Shown here: piece after piece, positions 35,774 through 49,300 of the stretch
Numbering within the stretch: position 1 is the first letter of the stretch
How the letters are laid out: each line of letters opens with the position of its first letter
Source: Ancylostoma caninum
Taxonomy: Eukaryota; Nematoda; Chromadorea; Rhabditida; Ancylostomatidae
Direction: 5' to 3'
Assembly: GCA_037903475.1 (NCBI GenBank)
Contig: JBAJFG010000272.1
Location: forward strand, 1-64,000
DNA length: 64,000 nucleotides
Program-made: the position numbers and the translations under genes
The notes under the pieces: model-generated
What the model was told of the DNA's origin: nothing
What the model saw: the letters and a program-made list of their open reading frames with translations, nothing else
The model's database searches: none

Positions 35774-37100
35774 TGCTCGAATTCTGAGTATCTGAGAACT
35801 CATTCGAATGACGAAAGCGTCGTAAAACCTGTTCACATTCGAGGTTCCCTTGAACATACTGAGCATACTGAGCGGCTAATAATGCAACGGTCCCCACTGT
35901 TTAAATTCTCTACTAAAACATGCTAACTAAAAATTCAATCCAATGTACGGGATTTCAAAATTACATTTACTTGACCTTTCTGTCGGGTATTTAAACACAT
36001 AAGCTCAAGGTCGATCTATTTTCCAACGATCTCAAGCAATCAAACATCAAGAATCTATTTTTCATAGTGCTAATTGTAAGAAAAATACACATAATAGCGG
36101 AACTGAGAACGTCCTGGTAAAGTCGAGATAGCATGTGCTGTTTTGTATATACAGTCCTATTAGAGTATTTAGTGATTATCATTAGTTTGATTCCCTTTCA
36201 CTAATAAGTAGCCGTGTTGCGAACTCCGCTGGGCCAGCCACTCATGACCCAGTGGCGCATGGCCCGATCCGCACCAGCGTAGCGCAACCACGTCTGACAT
36301 GGCATTCCGGTGCGGGCAGCTAGCCCTGTCCACGGCCGCACCGTTTACAGGCGTTCTCTACATTATAGGGGAAAGGCTTGCTGCGGGATTCCTCTGATTT
36401 TTCTCTTCCAAGATGAGAATGTTTGTGTCATCTTCGGCAGAACCTACATAAAGTAACCATTTATTACCCGATAGTTTCAGTATTGGCTTATTGCTACGCA
36501 AATAATTAGGACTGCATATTTATTTATTTATTCATTTGTAAATGCACTCAAGGTGCGCAGCAAAAAAAGGGAAGTAGAGATAAATAAACGAGGATAGAAA
36601 AAAAATAGAAAGAAGGTGAAAGAAGAGGAGAGGACATTTTGAAGAAGAATGTTTGCAATGGTCCATAACATCCCTAGTTAAGGCAAGAAAATTTTTCCGC
36701 AGATAAGATCCCTTCCAGAGTTGAGGAAATGCTTTGGAGGAGCTGCATAGGCTATGGATATCGTGAGACTACAACCAGTTGGGAATACATAGTAGTGATA
36801 GTGGTCAACGGAAAATTCATCTATTGCTGTCATAGAAATTTTATTTTGGTTGATTGGATTTTTTGGTCCCTTCGAAAATGCATCGGTGTCCTGTACTTTA
36901 ACTCTTACTTATGTTTAGGTTTTATAATGGTTTTGAAGTTTCAGAGCTTTTAAGTTTTGAAATTTAGAATAGCGCTGTGATATTATAGGAAATCTTTCTA
37001 GCAACAGTTTGCAAGATTATTTGCGCATTAATTCATGAACTCATGAACTGGAAAGATTGAGCAAAACTGGGGCAGAAAAACCAATTTCAATCAACGGTGA
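35774..37100. other. Intergenic, mostly AT-rich; GC-rich block at 36210-36350
   Basis: No gene recognised. 36210-36350 is a GC-rich block (contains CTGGGCCAGCCACTCATGAC) that looks like a dispersed repeat. A TATT-rich run lies near 36517-36540. Confidence 0.5.
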
Positions 37101-37610
37101 GTCATAGGATCATTTGATGTAACATCTCTATATGCCAATATTGACAAACAGTGCTGCTCTTCAAACATTATCTGAAATGCTTGACTTGCATTGTCAGACC
37201 GTAGAGATGGACGGAATGAGTCGACAGTACGTCATGACGGGAACATATTTCTGCCAACAACGAGGTCTTGCAATGGGTCAGAGGCTTGCACCAGTGCTGG
37301 CTATTTGTTTTATGAGTAAGATTGAGCAGCCTGTCCCCTCACGACTTCCTCTCACGTACTGCCGATAAATCGATGACTGTTGAATCGAAGCGGTGAAGAA
37401 GAGTGGCAGTTCTCTCTAGCTCAAATCTCTGACATATTATACAATAATGGTTATCAGGCGAGAGTAAGGAGAACTCCAAACCTACAATGTTCCACTTCAG
37501 GGGAATCGCGCAGCTAAAAGATCCCACTACATTTACCCTTTATCTTCGATTGAATAAGAAACGAAATCAGGCAAAGTCTAATTCGAGCACAACTTCACGA
37601 TGATGTTGGT
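37100..37610 (+). pseudogene. Penelope-like reverse transcriptase fragment, dead
   Basis: Motifs in order: SFDVTSLYANI (from 37110), RGLAMGQRLAP (37261), MSKIEQPV, then YCR-stop-IDDC (about 37360), which corresponds to the YxDD catalytic box. The first block is in a different frame from the others, and stop codons interrupt the catalytic block. FDVTSLY plus GLAMGQRLAP plus YCRYIDD-type boxes are what I know from Penelope-like elements, common in hookworm genomes. The endonuclease domain was not found. Family assignment is from memory. Confidence 0.7.
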
Positions 37611-37927
37611 TTAGTTAACATCCCTAAAGATAACATCAAATGTCAGTTGGTTTGAAATGGACTTTACGACAGGATCGTCATCTTTTAAGTGTCCTCTTTT
37701 AAGTGTAAGTGTCATCTTCTACTGAGGACCTCTCAGTGATCTCGCTACACGAGTTCAGTGCACTGTGAAATAAAATGATTGATCGGATAGGTTGCAAACT
37801 CGGGTAAAGTTGAAGTACTTCCAGGCCTCTGAAGTCGCCGAACTTCTCAGTTCCGCTTTTGCTAGCTTCCTAGCAAGGAAACTCTCCGCTCCAATACTGA
37901 AGTTGGGCTTCAAAATAGGGGAGGGGG

Positions 37928-38135
37928 GTAAAATGGAGTTGGGGGAACCACTTGGTACTGATTAATAATATGACCTGTCCTACACGTTCTAATGTGTTTG
38001 CATTTTAGGTAGCTACTGTACCTTAGGAGAGCTAACAAGACAGAGCATTCTGGACGTGTCAGCAAACAATTCAGAACGTGCAGGACAGGTCATATTATCG
38101 ACTTATACCAAGTGGCCTCCCCAACTCCATTTTAC
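37928..38135. mobile_element. Foldback MITE, 208 bp
   Basis: The two ends are inverted copies: GTAAAATGGAGTTGGGG at the left and its complement at the right, and similarity continues inward (CCACTTGGTA, then AATATGACCTGTCCT) for about 70 bp on each side. The whole can fold into one hairpin. No target duplication could be assigned. Confidence 0.8.
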
Positions 38136-41100
38136 TCAAATGGGGTTTTTTAAATCGTTTTTCCACATTTCAAGCACATTATTCGATTCAGCATGTCGAG
38201 TAGCACCAAATTCCGTTGATATCTCGATACCTATCATGAGGTGAGACACTTCCTTTAAGCATCATCAGTCTTCCACACTGGAAGTTACGCATTCGCGACG
38301 ACTTCCATAAGGAAAATTTCGCAGCGGCGGCATAATAGGCGAGGCTCGCGGCGTACACGGCGGAGGAGCTTGCTGACGCTGTTACCAGCTCAGCAGCGCT
38401 GATCTGGGCAGTTTCTGGCAGCCGCCCCGCCTCCGCCTAATTAGGTCGGGTACCTCTTGACCGTTTCCCGCCGAATTGTGAAAACGTCAGGCCCAAAAAA
38501 GGTGCTTGAATAATAACCTATGAGGTGTAACACCATGATCGATCAAACTAAGCATGTAAATTATCGCTGAGTCTTTGAAATGGGAGCATAGATATTACGA
38601 TGATGCATTACTCGAGTACCACATCTTATTTCTACGCTATAATCTTGTTCGATAGCTGTGCAATGAAAAAGAGCAGTCCCATATCATTATTGGAAACATT
38701 CGTTGAAAAGGCGATATGAAGCTCTCTCTTGCTGGAACGATGGAAACTAGCATAAATTCAACCAAAGACGAACAATTTGCGATATGACATACCGTATACC
38801 CTAACAGAAGTAGTGGGCCATGCCTGCCCAGTGAGCACCAAATTTCGAAATCGGCACACTGCTCCCGGAATACATGGTCATTGCACATGGCCTGGTTGAC
38901 CACTCATTGCCCTGAGCTAAACCGCGAAAAAATACGCCCTAGGATGAGAAGACATCGGATTCATCAGATTTCTTGTCTTTGCTTTATTGTTGGCCAAAAC
39001 AAGTATGAGAAGACCCTGTAAAGGTTTGAAAAATCAAGGTCCATGTTTTGCCACTGAAAATGTTATCCTCTGGAAAAACTCCGAAAAAAAAAAAAACTAT
39101 TCTCAGAAGGAAGTCTACTCTGTCATATGACGTACACTGACCGTATGTTGTGTCCTAGTGCGGCTATAGATTGAATTTGTTTGAAAAAAAAAGACAACTC
39201 ACACTGTGAATTACGTACGAAACATGAATCAGTAAAGCAAGATATTCAAAATACATGCTATCAACATGGATTTTTCCAAAATTTGGGAGCTTTTATTCCG
39301 ATTGGTTCCTTCTAGTACCAGTGCTTTTGTGATAACAGAGCTACAGCCAACAATTTTGAAGCACGTGAACTTGAAAAAAAAAACGCAGAGCAGCGGCCCA
39401 AACAAACAGTGGGAGTTTACTTGGAGAAAAAGATCTTGTTTGCAACTGGAAATTTAAAGAAGAAGGAATCGCGTACTTCATGATTACTCCCTACCAGGGC
39501 CGTGCCTTAGAAAAATTTGAGATTTCTTTAATCCGTTAATTCGTTACTTTACGCCAAAAATGGCCGTTACGCTTTAATGCGTTAATTCGTTATGTTAGCA
39601 ACGCACAGCCCTGCTCCCTACTGTCGTTCCATCCTAGCGTGTTACAAGGATTTTCCGAAGGCGTCCATGTCACCGAAAAAAACCCTCGATAAATTTAGTG
39701 CAAAGTTATACATATACTATGCACATAGTATACTAGACGGCATACCAGACTTCACTCGGGAGTCCTACTACTCCTGGGTATTTCACACTAATGTTGACAA
39801 TTATCATGAGAAATTCATTCAAAATCCTCATCATTTTGATGATCAACATGTAAAACCTTTCTCACTGATCCGAAGGTGGAAAAATCAGTAAAGTAGTTCG
39901 ATAAAGATTCCATGAAAATTTCGATAAAAATTCCATGAAAATGTATGTTATTTTCGTATTCAGCGTGTTCGAGTGCCCCACCTGTGCTCAACCGTCCCTG
40001 TACAGAGGAGGGAAAGAGAACAGAAAAGCAATAATTCAATATTCTCATTCAAAGCGGCCGTAGTGTTCGTGCTTAGCGCATTGGTGAATCTTAGCAAACT
40101 TGTCTTCATCGAGTCGTGAGCGAAAGCAGTAAAAAATCAGTAACTCCGGTAAATCGATGAACGTGCGCTCGACTAGAAAACACAATGCATGTAATATTCG
40201 TGTTTGGAGTATTGGAAAACATGAACGGACGTGCCCTCATCGACCCTTGAGCAAAAGTAGCGAAAATTATCGGAATCGACATATTCGATCATTCAATGCA
40301 TAGTTTCTAGTGCAAGTAGCCTATAACCTCCTTCGTTCCATATAGGATCTACATGCCAGATTTGGACCAGATTGGTTCATCCTTCGCGATTTCTATCCGG
40401 AACAAACATACGTACTACATACATGCATATTAGGTTGATTCATAAGTTCTGTCCCTTTTTCGCATTATATCTTGTAATTGCAAGGTCTACTGCTGATCCA
40501 ATCTGGACCACGAGAAAGCACTATATAGGAGCTGCTCAAGAAGTACTCAGCTGTTCTGAAATTCACAGTGCTAGACAAGAAAACTGCACCGATTGAAACT
40601 CAGCTGCAGCATTGCACATCGTTCTGGTTTGTGGAGAGCGTTGAGGAAACTGAAGCTCACCATTGTATGTGCACTAAGAGTGGCGAGACATTAATATTTT
40701 TGAAATTGTGACGCTTGGTTTGATAAGTTCACTTGCGGAGATAATAAGCTTCGAAATCATTAAACCGTGTTGGGGAAGCGTCATCTGAGTTGGATTTGGA
40801 TGCTCTGAAAAGGCAGCTGAAAGGTAACGCCCAGACAACCACATAGTAGTTGGTGTACGCTTTACTATGCTTTCAACCTAGGCGAACGATGATAAGAGTG
40901 TCCTTGCAAACTCAGAGTTCTTCTGATTCAGGTAATTCAAGAACTAGATACGGGTGCTTGGAGGTGTGAGCTAGTGCTGAGTGTGGCCAGTGTGGGTTGC
41001 AATAAGAGCCCGTAGTAAACCCCCTAAACCTCAGGTGAGCTCAACTAAAAAGTCACCCTGGAGTTCACCTAGGTCGCCTGAATGTCCGCTGATATGAGCG

Positions 41101-44100
41101 TCCCCCACCCAGGCATGGGTCGCCAAATTTTTGAAATTACATTACCATAAGAATAGAAATCTTGTGTTGATTTACTTTTAATCGTTTATTTTTATTAATT
41201 TTTGAATAATTTTTATTAATTATCTATTGTTAAGAAAATATTTTTGTTAATTTTGCTTTCAGTTATTTTCTATCTGGGTCCCCAAATTGGCGGAGAACCC
41301 ACTTCCCCCCCCCCCTCCATCGCGCCCACATTTTGCGTCTGGTCCTGCTGGCTATTGATATCAACGACGTGTGTATATAGAGGAACGAAGGAAAAATGCC
41401 TTAGACAAGGCAATTTTGCCCTGGAATTTGTCTCTCCTTCTGAACGCCCCCCCCCCCCCCCCCCGCTTGTGGGGCATAGGGATGATTACAGCATTGAGTT
41501 GCTGTAGGTGTAAGGATGAATCAGTACTGATGCTAATGCTCAACAACATGTAAGTCTGTCTAAAGCATTCTGCGCAAAACATTAAAGTGCTTGCTAGAGG
41601 TGATCGTTGGTTATGGAAAATATTACTGCTGGTTCTACTAATGTGGAACAGACACATACAATTTCATGTGTGGAGTTCCTACTACATTCCACAAAATTTG
41701 AACCAAGAGCTGCAGTAGCGAGCTACAATCTGAGCCGTCTCAAAAGCAATTTCTCATAAAAATGGAGTCGAGAAGCCGCCGTCCCCCTAACAGCAGTAAT
41801 GGACGAGGAAAGGAGCTATGGAATAAATTCAGTGCGATTGATTTTGTTCGCGGAAAAGTATGGCTCCTATTTATATGGATAACCGTACTAACTTATTACT
41901 CTAACCCCATCAAATCCTCGAATCCCAGTCCAACAGCTCAGTCTACAAGTGAGATCCCTATATAAAACATAGGAACCCTTCAGACATTTTTTTTTCCAAA
42001 ATCTGCCAGCGCGCGTGGTGCCATATTCAAACGGTGATAAGGCGTCCTTAAAGGCAGTGTATCATCTAGTTTTCGTGTCTGAGGTTTTACCAGATTCTGA
42101 ATCTCCTCGACACGCTGAATCCAACGGTATACCTAAAATGTTACAAAGAGGTCTTCAAACCCGATCTTTAAAAAATTTTCCGGACGGGGTTTGTAACAGT
42201 TTGTCGAGAAGAGTGGACGCGTGAAGCCGTTGACCTCGTTGATCGGACACGTCAAGACGTGTTGGCCAACGCTGCAGACGTGGCGGGCAGCCAGCACATC
42301 CACGGACCGCTCCGCCCAGGTGGTCCGTGAACTGCACTTTCGAATCCTTAGAAAGCGGGGTTTTCGTCATTTTTATGAGCTTCGACGTACATCTTTGGAA
42401 TTAGCGTGACGAGGAGGTCTAGAGTCTGTTGGTATTTTCAGCGCACGAAACGAGGTGACACACTGCCTCCAAGAGAGGTGGCGAAGAGAGGTGCTCGGAA
42501 ACATGGTACACCGCCTGAATCCGGCGGAGGATCTAGGGCACTGCTCACTGAATGGTATCCATCTGGATATCAATTCATCGATCGATTTTATCGGTTTTCC
42601 TCAGTTTAGCTTCAATCCGGATTGAAATGGGCATACTGGGGTAATTCACCACGCTTATCACGAATCTGAAAACCAATTTGCACCGCTTTGTTACTGATAT
42701 ATTGATTCCTTAATCTTCCGCGAATATTGCTCTGGACGTGGTGCAAGCAAGCTTGTAGGGAATGTCTACTACGCTGATCAAGATTCAGATGGACGATCTG
42801 AGCGAGGTGGTCACTGATTCATTGATTCTATGTTGTTTTCGCATGTTTTGTACGGGGCGTGGTGGAATCGTGCTCGCACGAATCTGACAACCATTTTGCA
42901 CCATACATGAGCGCAAAATGTTAGTTCGTTACGCCGATTAGATAAACCTTAAAGGCAGTTTGTTTATTGGAATTATCGTGGCGTGGACCAAGATAATCTT
43001 TAACCAAGATAAGATAGAAGATGTCTAATATTTTGCGTTTCAAACCTACATTTCATTCGTTTTGAAGGGCCTGTTTCAACATCATCCAACTAGTATGAAG
43101 AAAGATTCGAGGTCTAAAAGGCTTTTGATAATATTTTATTGTTCAATACTGTATGTTAAAGGCAAGGTTCAGAAGACGTGCATAATTATTTATGTATGAA
43201 GTGAAATAATGAAAATTGATGCATTTTTGATCGATTAGTTGATTGATTAATTAGTCATTCATTTTTTCATTTACTTCAATATACTCGTTGGTGCACAACA
43301 AAAGAGAATCAGGCACAGAAGTGCGGAAGCAGAGAATCAGACACAGATGTGCGGAAGCAAGTTTTCAATGACAGAAAAAATAATATCACATGACATCAAA
43401 GATAAGCATTTGGTAGTTTGGAATTCAAAATGGACATTAAATGAAACACTAAAGCAATAAAAAGAATAATTTTGGACTCACATTCCGAAGTCCACCTGGC
43501 AGGCCGTCAGAGCCAAGACGCCTTCTTTGTGTATGGGAGGACGTGCGCTCTCGCGTATGCAAATGGGAAGGTGTTGTCTCCTGCCGAATTAGAGTGGTTC
43601 TTGATTCGTTTCCACTCTTCACCCTTGCCTATGCGGATTTGTGGCCTTCGACGTCAAAAGGAAGCAAGCGGAAATAATCGCGGTTTCAGGGATGCAGAAC
43701 AAAAAAAATCCTTCCTATTTACCGGATATTTTATTATGGACGTATGGTTTTTCCTTTCAGAGCTTTGTAGTGAGATTTCACATATTTGAACAAGCTACCC
43801 TTATCACCTAGAAGCACAACACTTCCTAAGAAAATTGGAATGAAGGTAATCAATCGTAATAGGGGCTGTTGCTCTTCTCTAGCGTCGCTATGGCGAGGAG
43901 CATATCACTAGTAACAATAAGTAAAATTCACCTGAATACATATGTATATGGGGCAGAACTGATGTGCACAGAACTGATGTGTGGAATAAATTCGTTCTCG
44001 ACCAGAGATGGCATGATTTTTGTTTTTCGAAATCGTTTGGGGCTATAGCCTCTAATTAGCAGGCAGGTGATGATTCCAGAAGTTCCTATTCCTCGAAATA

Positions 44101-44470
44101 CACAGGTTTGAGGACAGTCAGCGTTTTTTGAGATACTTTTTGAAATATGAAGAGGGCACTGACCTACAGGAGCAAACTATGATGTCCTCCTAGAAAATAA
44201 ATACGAAGGTGTCCATCCATAAGCATCGAGTTTGCATAGCAAAGCCAAATTTCGCGTCATTTGCATGGGATATTTAACAGGATGAAAGAGGGATTTTTGG
44301 GTATGTGTTGCTTGAAAAGCAAAATGTACTGCTGCTTTGCTTGGACGGGCAGCCTACTGTGGAATGCAAAAAGAAGAGGAGCATTTGTGGTGAAGCTGTC
44401 TGGCTAATCACAAAGGAGTTAGTGACGCATACACGAGCGCAGAGACTGAACATTCGAATCCAACCACTTC
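38136..44470. other. Intergenic, repeats only
   Basis: No gene recognised. Holds a GC-rich block at 38320-38480, C-runs near 41305-41318 and 41449-41464, an isolated mariner-like terminus TTAGGTTGATTCATAAGTTC near 40430 without a detectable partner, and copy B of the AT-rich repeat described next. Confidence 0.5.
41122..41290 (+). repeat. AT-rich dispersed repeat, copy B
   Basis: Diverged partner of 12040-12215, in the same orientation. Confidence 0.6.
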
Positions 44471-44477
44471 GGATATA

Positions 44478-45744
44478 TTAGGTTGATGCAAAAATGATGC
44501 GCGTTTTCACGCCTTTGATTCCGAACCTCATAACTCCTTTCAAAATCGATCTTTCTCAAAAGGCTTAGAAATGTTGGAATCCACAAATCTTTAGCAATAA
44601 GGTAGATGTTCTTTTACTACTAAGCAACTGTGACTTCTAGAAACGACTAACTTCCGGAGGACAATTTCGGTATCACTTTAGTCTTCGAGAAAATTCTTCC
44701 GGAAGTCGCCCAGGTTCTCGGAGAAGTGATAGTCGCTGAGCGAGAAGTTTGCTGATTATGATGTAGGAGTTCGAGCTTCCTAGCTCAGTTGCTCCAACCT
44801 GTGAAGAATCTGTCGTGCAGGATGTGCCTGGACGGTGCCGTGTAGGAATGAAGAATCCATTTAATTGACCAACGCTAGGGTCGCACGGTGAAATTTCTAA
44901 TTTATTTCATTTACATCTTGAAAGTACTTACCAGATTAGGATGAATTAATGGGCTGTAGTGAGCAATTTTTGCAGCAGGTCACCACAAAGTCGTCGTGAC
45001 CTTATTTTGGTGTTGTTTCGGTTTCTGGGAGTGTTTCGGTGCATCTTACTCGTCCAACTATTGAGCAAGGCACCTCATTTCGTCGAAGGGGGTCTATACT
45101 TCATATTTTATTAATAAGCTACCGGCTGTTTGGTCGCAATTTTTTCACTGCAAAGGCGCTAAGCAGACCTCTCAATGAGCATCGATGTGGTACTCGTTCA
45201 GTATGCGCGACATCCACTCATCGAGCTTTTTCATATTCCCATTTTTATTGAAGGGAGGCATGGTCTGAAAACAATCACCGTCGAGGCTCTGCGAAACCAA
45301 ATATGCTGTTTTGAATGGGTGCTCTTCGATAATTGTCATCAGTTGGGGATCGCAAACTCCAGGAACAGCTATGCGACATTCCTTACTTTCGAAGCAAAGC
45401 ACACCAAGCCAAAAAACCCGGAAGCAGCTCGGCGGAATGCATTCGCTCACACTCCCTTCGCCAAAACTATGGTAGCATTTCGAGCGGTTCCTGTTGCGAC
45501 GCCGGCGAGTTTTAGCTCGCTGAAGTGAGTTTGGCGAAAAACTTGTTTTGCCGCCCTTCGTTCCACAACTAAAAATTCAGCAAAAACATGAACTTCGCTC
45601 AAAGTGCATGAGATCTTTGAAAAGGCCATGAAATTTGCTTCAAAACCATGTGCAACTTCTCAAACCGATAATAAGAAACACAGGAAGTTTTCCGCATCAA
45701 AGATGCAGCAACGAAAAACGCGCATAATTTTCATACCAACCTAA
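44478..45744 (-). mobile_element. Mariner-like element with decayed transposase
   Basis: Bounded by inverted repeats TTAGGTTGATGCAAAAATGA (left) and TTAGGTTGGTATGAAAATTA (complement of the right end), flanked by TA on both sides. At 1267 bp it is typical mariner size. The minus strand keeps transposase traces in order: a GEGSVSE-like block and the IEEHPFKTA-type segment, KKLDEWMSRILNEYHI (second helix-turn-helix linker, within 45172-45450), then LSDYHFSENLGDF near 44700-44760, equivalent to the SDYHLF block of the catalytic domain. Frame changes and stops between the blocks make it inactive. Confidence 0.88.
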
Positions 45745-46399
45745 TATATTCTGTCTGCCAAGACGTGTATATTTTGTCCACTCCTCTCCTTCCTTTAGAC
45801 GAGATGTGGGAGACCATGATAACCTGGATTAGTCGTAATATTCTGGATATATATTTTTGCAGAGTTTCAAGTAGGTAAACAAGTTCTGTGTGACAGAACC
45901 AGTCGTAACCTCGGAATATCAGACAATGTTGTTACCATTTCAGAAGCAGAACGTGATCAATGGAGGGAATATTTTGAGGAAATCAAGGACGACCGTTATA
46001 TTTAATTGTTAAACTTCTGCGAATTTTTAAATAGTTGATGTAAGAGCTCAGGTAAGTACAGTGGCTTGACGAAAATGGACACTTTGCAGTAGAGTGATGA
46101 CTGAATCGAATAACTTCCCAATGATAGTTCAAACATCAAAGTCATTCTATGATTTAGTCGCGAATTCCCGATAGAATTAAGGAACACTTTCCATTTATGT
46201 TCAGGCTCTTCCACACACTGCCAACGTGAGCGGTCGGGCCACTGCCTAGCTCTACTATTTCTGCCTACCACCCCATAAACTTTTTTTCATCAGAACCAAA
46301 ATCCTATCATCTTCTGGAGTTCACTTGCGTAGCCTTTAGTGGCAAGGAGGTAAAAAACCCTATCAGAATATTCGAAAACTTGCTAAAAGAGTGGACAGA

Positions 46400-49300
46400 A
46401 CGTCAAGCTCGCTGACTACATCGGAAGGACAGAGTGGATTGTTGGATCAACTTCAAACCCTCGTGGGAATTGGAAAGGTTCCGAAGTATGTCAAGCTCAT
46501 TGTGGAGCTTCTCATGGAAACAAAGAACGAGGTAATGCTGGCCAATCGAAGGAACGCGGATCTGGGCCGGCATGCATCATTGAACCCATGGGTTTTGTCA
46601 TAACCATCGGTACGGCTACCCATGGGTAAGAGATGGATGAACCTAGAACTGTGATGCATGAAACTCTAACCATCGTAGGTGACGCCTAATAAGTGCCCAA
46701 TGTGTAATTATGTAAACATGACTATCGCAACAAGCGGACGTCTACTTGAAAAAAAAGCGCTATGATTATGAATCTCATAGTACTGGAAGGTTTCCTATAA
46801 GTGTATTAGCATTTGCGCGTTGCAGGTGTTGACTTTTTGTTTGCTATGTTGTATTTGCTTCTTCAGATGGGCCTGAAACGCACTAGAACTGATGAGAATG
46901 CGGATGCACAACCTGAAACGGAGAGGAAGGTTGTGCCGTTTTAGAACGTTGGACCAAGTCGCCTTATTCAGTTGAACTGCAGAACCAGAACTGGTCTGAA
47001 CGAATCTGGCAAAATCTTGAAGGCGACGAATTGGGCGCGTATTTCTTTCAAGTACCTCTGGCTAAACCATTTCCGCTCTATCAAAATATCTATAATAGTT
47101 TTTCCCCTAGTCACCTGCTTTTGTCTGCATGGCCCTGGTCACTGCTTACGTAAATCGCTCTTGACACTCTTAACTGTCGCACCTCCCAAAGATTTATGGT
47201 TTGCGCTCTGGAAAAGTCCAGATTTCTGTTCCCGGTGGTTTGAGCCAAGGCTTCTAGCATTGATACTGTATGATGAGTTGGACTACGAAGTGATCGCCAC
47301 GGTTTGAAGAGGCGTTATGTTTGATGGACGGGCCTTGTTGGTCATACTAAGAGGAGCTCTGGAATTTAATAGCCATTCACCTATTCCTAGATGTCTCCTA
47401 CTCTCTCTTCTTCCCGCCTCTGCCTCCGATGCTATCGATCAAAACTAGTATCTGACCACGTTTTTAATAGTTGAGAGACGCAGCGAGTGCGCCCGTGCTA
47501 GGGCTGGTCCGATTACGGGGTTCAGTGTTCCACCCATTCCAAAACCTTCTTGGAAGAGGCGACTTGGCTGGAAAATGCGACATAGATGAGATTGAGACTG
47601 CGGCTTATTAAAAGTATAGACGTGTCTCGGTAGACAAATGATTTTTGCGCACACAAAATGACAACACAAAATGACAAAGTGAATCCTTGAGATACTTCTG
47701 GAGATACCGAAGTATAATGCTTCTGGACATCTAATATACTTGGACTCAAAGGCTAGATTGTTCATAGTGTACGTTGCCTACGGCTAAAGTGTTCCAATCG
47801 ATTTGTTTTGCCAGGATAGTCAGGAACTGCAACCAATAATTGAGGTTTTGGTAATGAACAGAGGATTCCTTGCTCCAACTCAAATATCTGCCGTCAAGAG
47901 GGGCGCAAATCATCCACGGAGCGCCGAATGATGACGCCACTTCAGCACGAGTAGAGTTTACCGCACGTTCAGCGTCTGATAGGCTATACCCATCTCTTTA
48001 CCTGTCCGCTCGTGGGTAAGCGTTTTAATGGGTCGCAGGTGACGTTCAAAACTGGGGGCGTTGGGTACCATACCCATGGGGGTTTTCAATGATGCATGCC
48101 AGCCCTGGACAAAGAAGTACGGACTTTCAGGGAAGAAAAATTAGAATTGAAGCAGAAGATTAGTCGTTCTGAATCAGTGTCTATTTCTAAGAGTGCTGAT
48201 GAGTGTATTAATGTAAAAATGATACCAGATTCCCTCCTACTCTATCAAGAAGTAGAAATACGCAGATCATTGTAATAGCGTTTTAAGTTGTTTTTATGCT
48301 AACGTAAGGTCGGTTTCAAGGAACTCAAACACATACAATTCATTCTGTCGAAAATTTTTGATACTTATGCATTTTGCGAGACTTGGCTTGAACCGAGCCA
48401 TTTGACGTCTTCCTTACTAGGTTACTTAACCTATGAGTATAATGTCCTACGATGTGAGAGGCCTAGAAAGGGTGGTGGAGGTGTGATGCTACTTGTCCGT
48501 AATATTTTTCGGCTTTCGTGATTCTGTCAGAGTCTGTGAAAGATGGCTACGAAATTCTATGTGCTGACATATCCTATGAGGGTACTGGTTTCAGAGTTCT
48601 AGTTGTCTATAGAACTCCTTGCACCAGTGCTAACACCGAAAAATTCTTGTTCTGCCAATATACATTGGACAAGTCTATTCGCTTTGAATTGCAGCGTGGA
48701 TGACCGTTATAAGACCTTTTTATCAGTTTTGTATGAAATTATTGAGCGCCGTGTACCGTGAGGATTGGTTTTATCCTGTAGGTCTGTTCGGCTACCTGAA
48801 TATCTCCAAAACATGTTAGAGCATCGCAGCTTTTCGTTTTGTGAAGCTAAAAGGACGAATAGTTGGTCTGAATACAATTCTTTTCCCGGAAAAGTTTCTA
48901 GACAATTGAGAAAATATAATATGAATGTGGAGAAGAAAATTGTAGAACCCAACAATACCTAGAATTTGTACAGATACCTGAATAGAAGGGTTCAGGAGAA
49001 ATCTCGAGTAGGTTGCCTGCAAAGTTCTGGAGTGTTAGCAACATCAGATTATGGAAAAGCTAACATGTTAGCGGAGTTATTTGCCGAATCTTTGCACAAG
49101 GATGAGGGGATTCTTCTCCCTCTCCATTCTCACGTTAGCCAAGCCATGGATGATTTTCCCTGTCTTACTCCACTCAGCTTTATGAGCTATTAACGGAATC
49201 GCCAAAATCTACCTCAGTGAACCCGGATCTCCTATATTCTTTAGCCAGAAAGTTTCTAGCGCCATGCGGGCCCTTGGAGTCCATTTTTAATCAGTTCATC

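Noticed and set aside
42155..42609. Overlapping 60-70-codon ORFs on both strands
   Set aside because: Arg-rich shadow frames without recognisable motifs.
45860..46010. RTE-type LINE trace (a WREYFEEI-like reading)
   Set aside because: Too short and single motif; the frame closes quickly.
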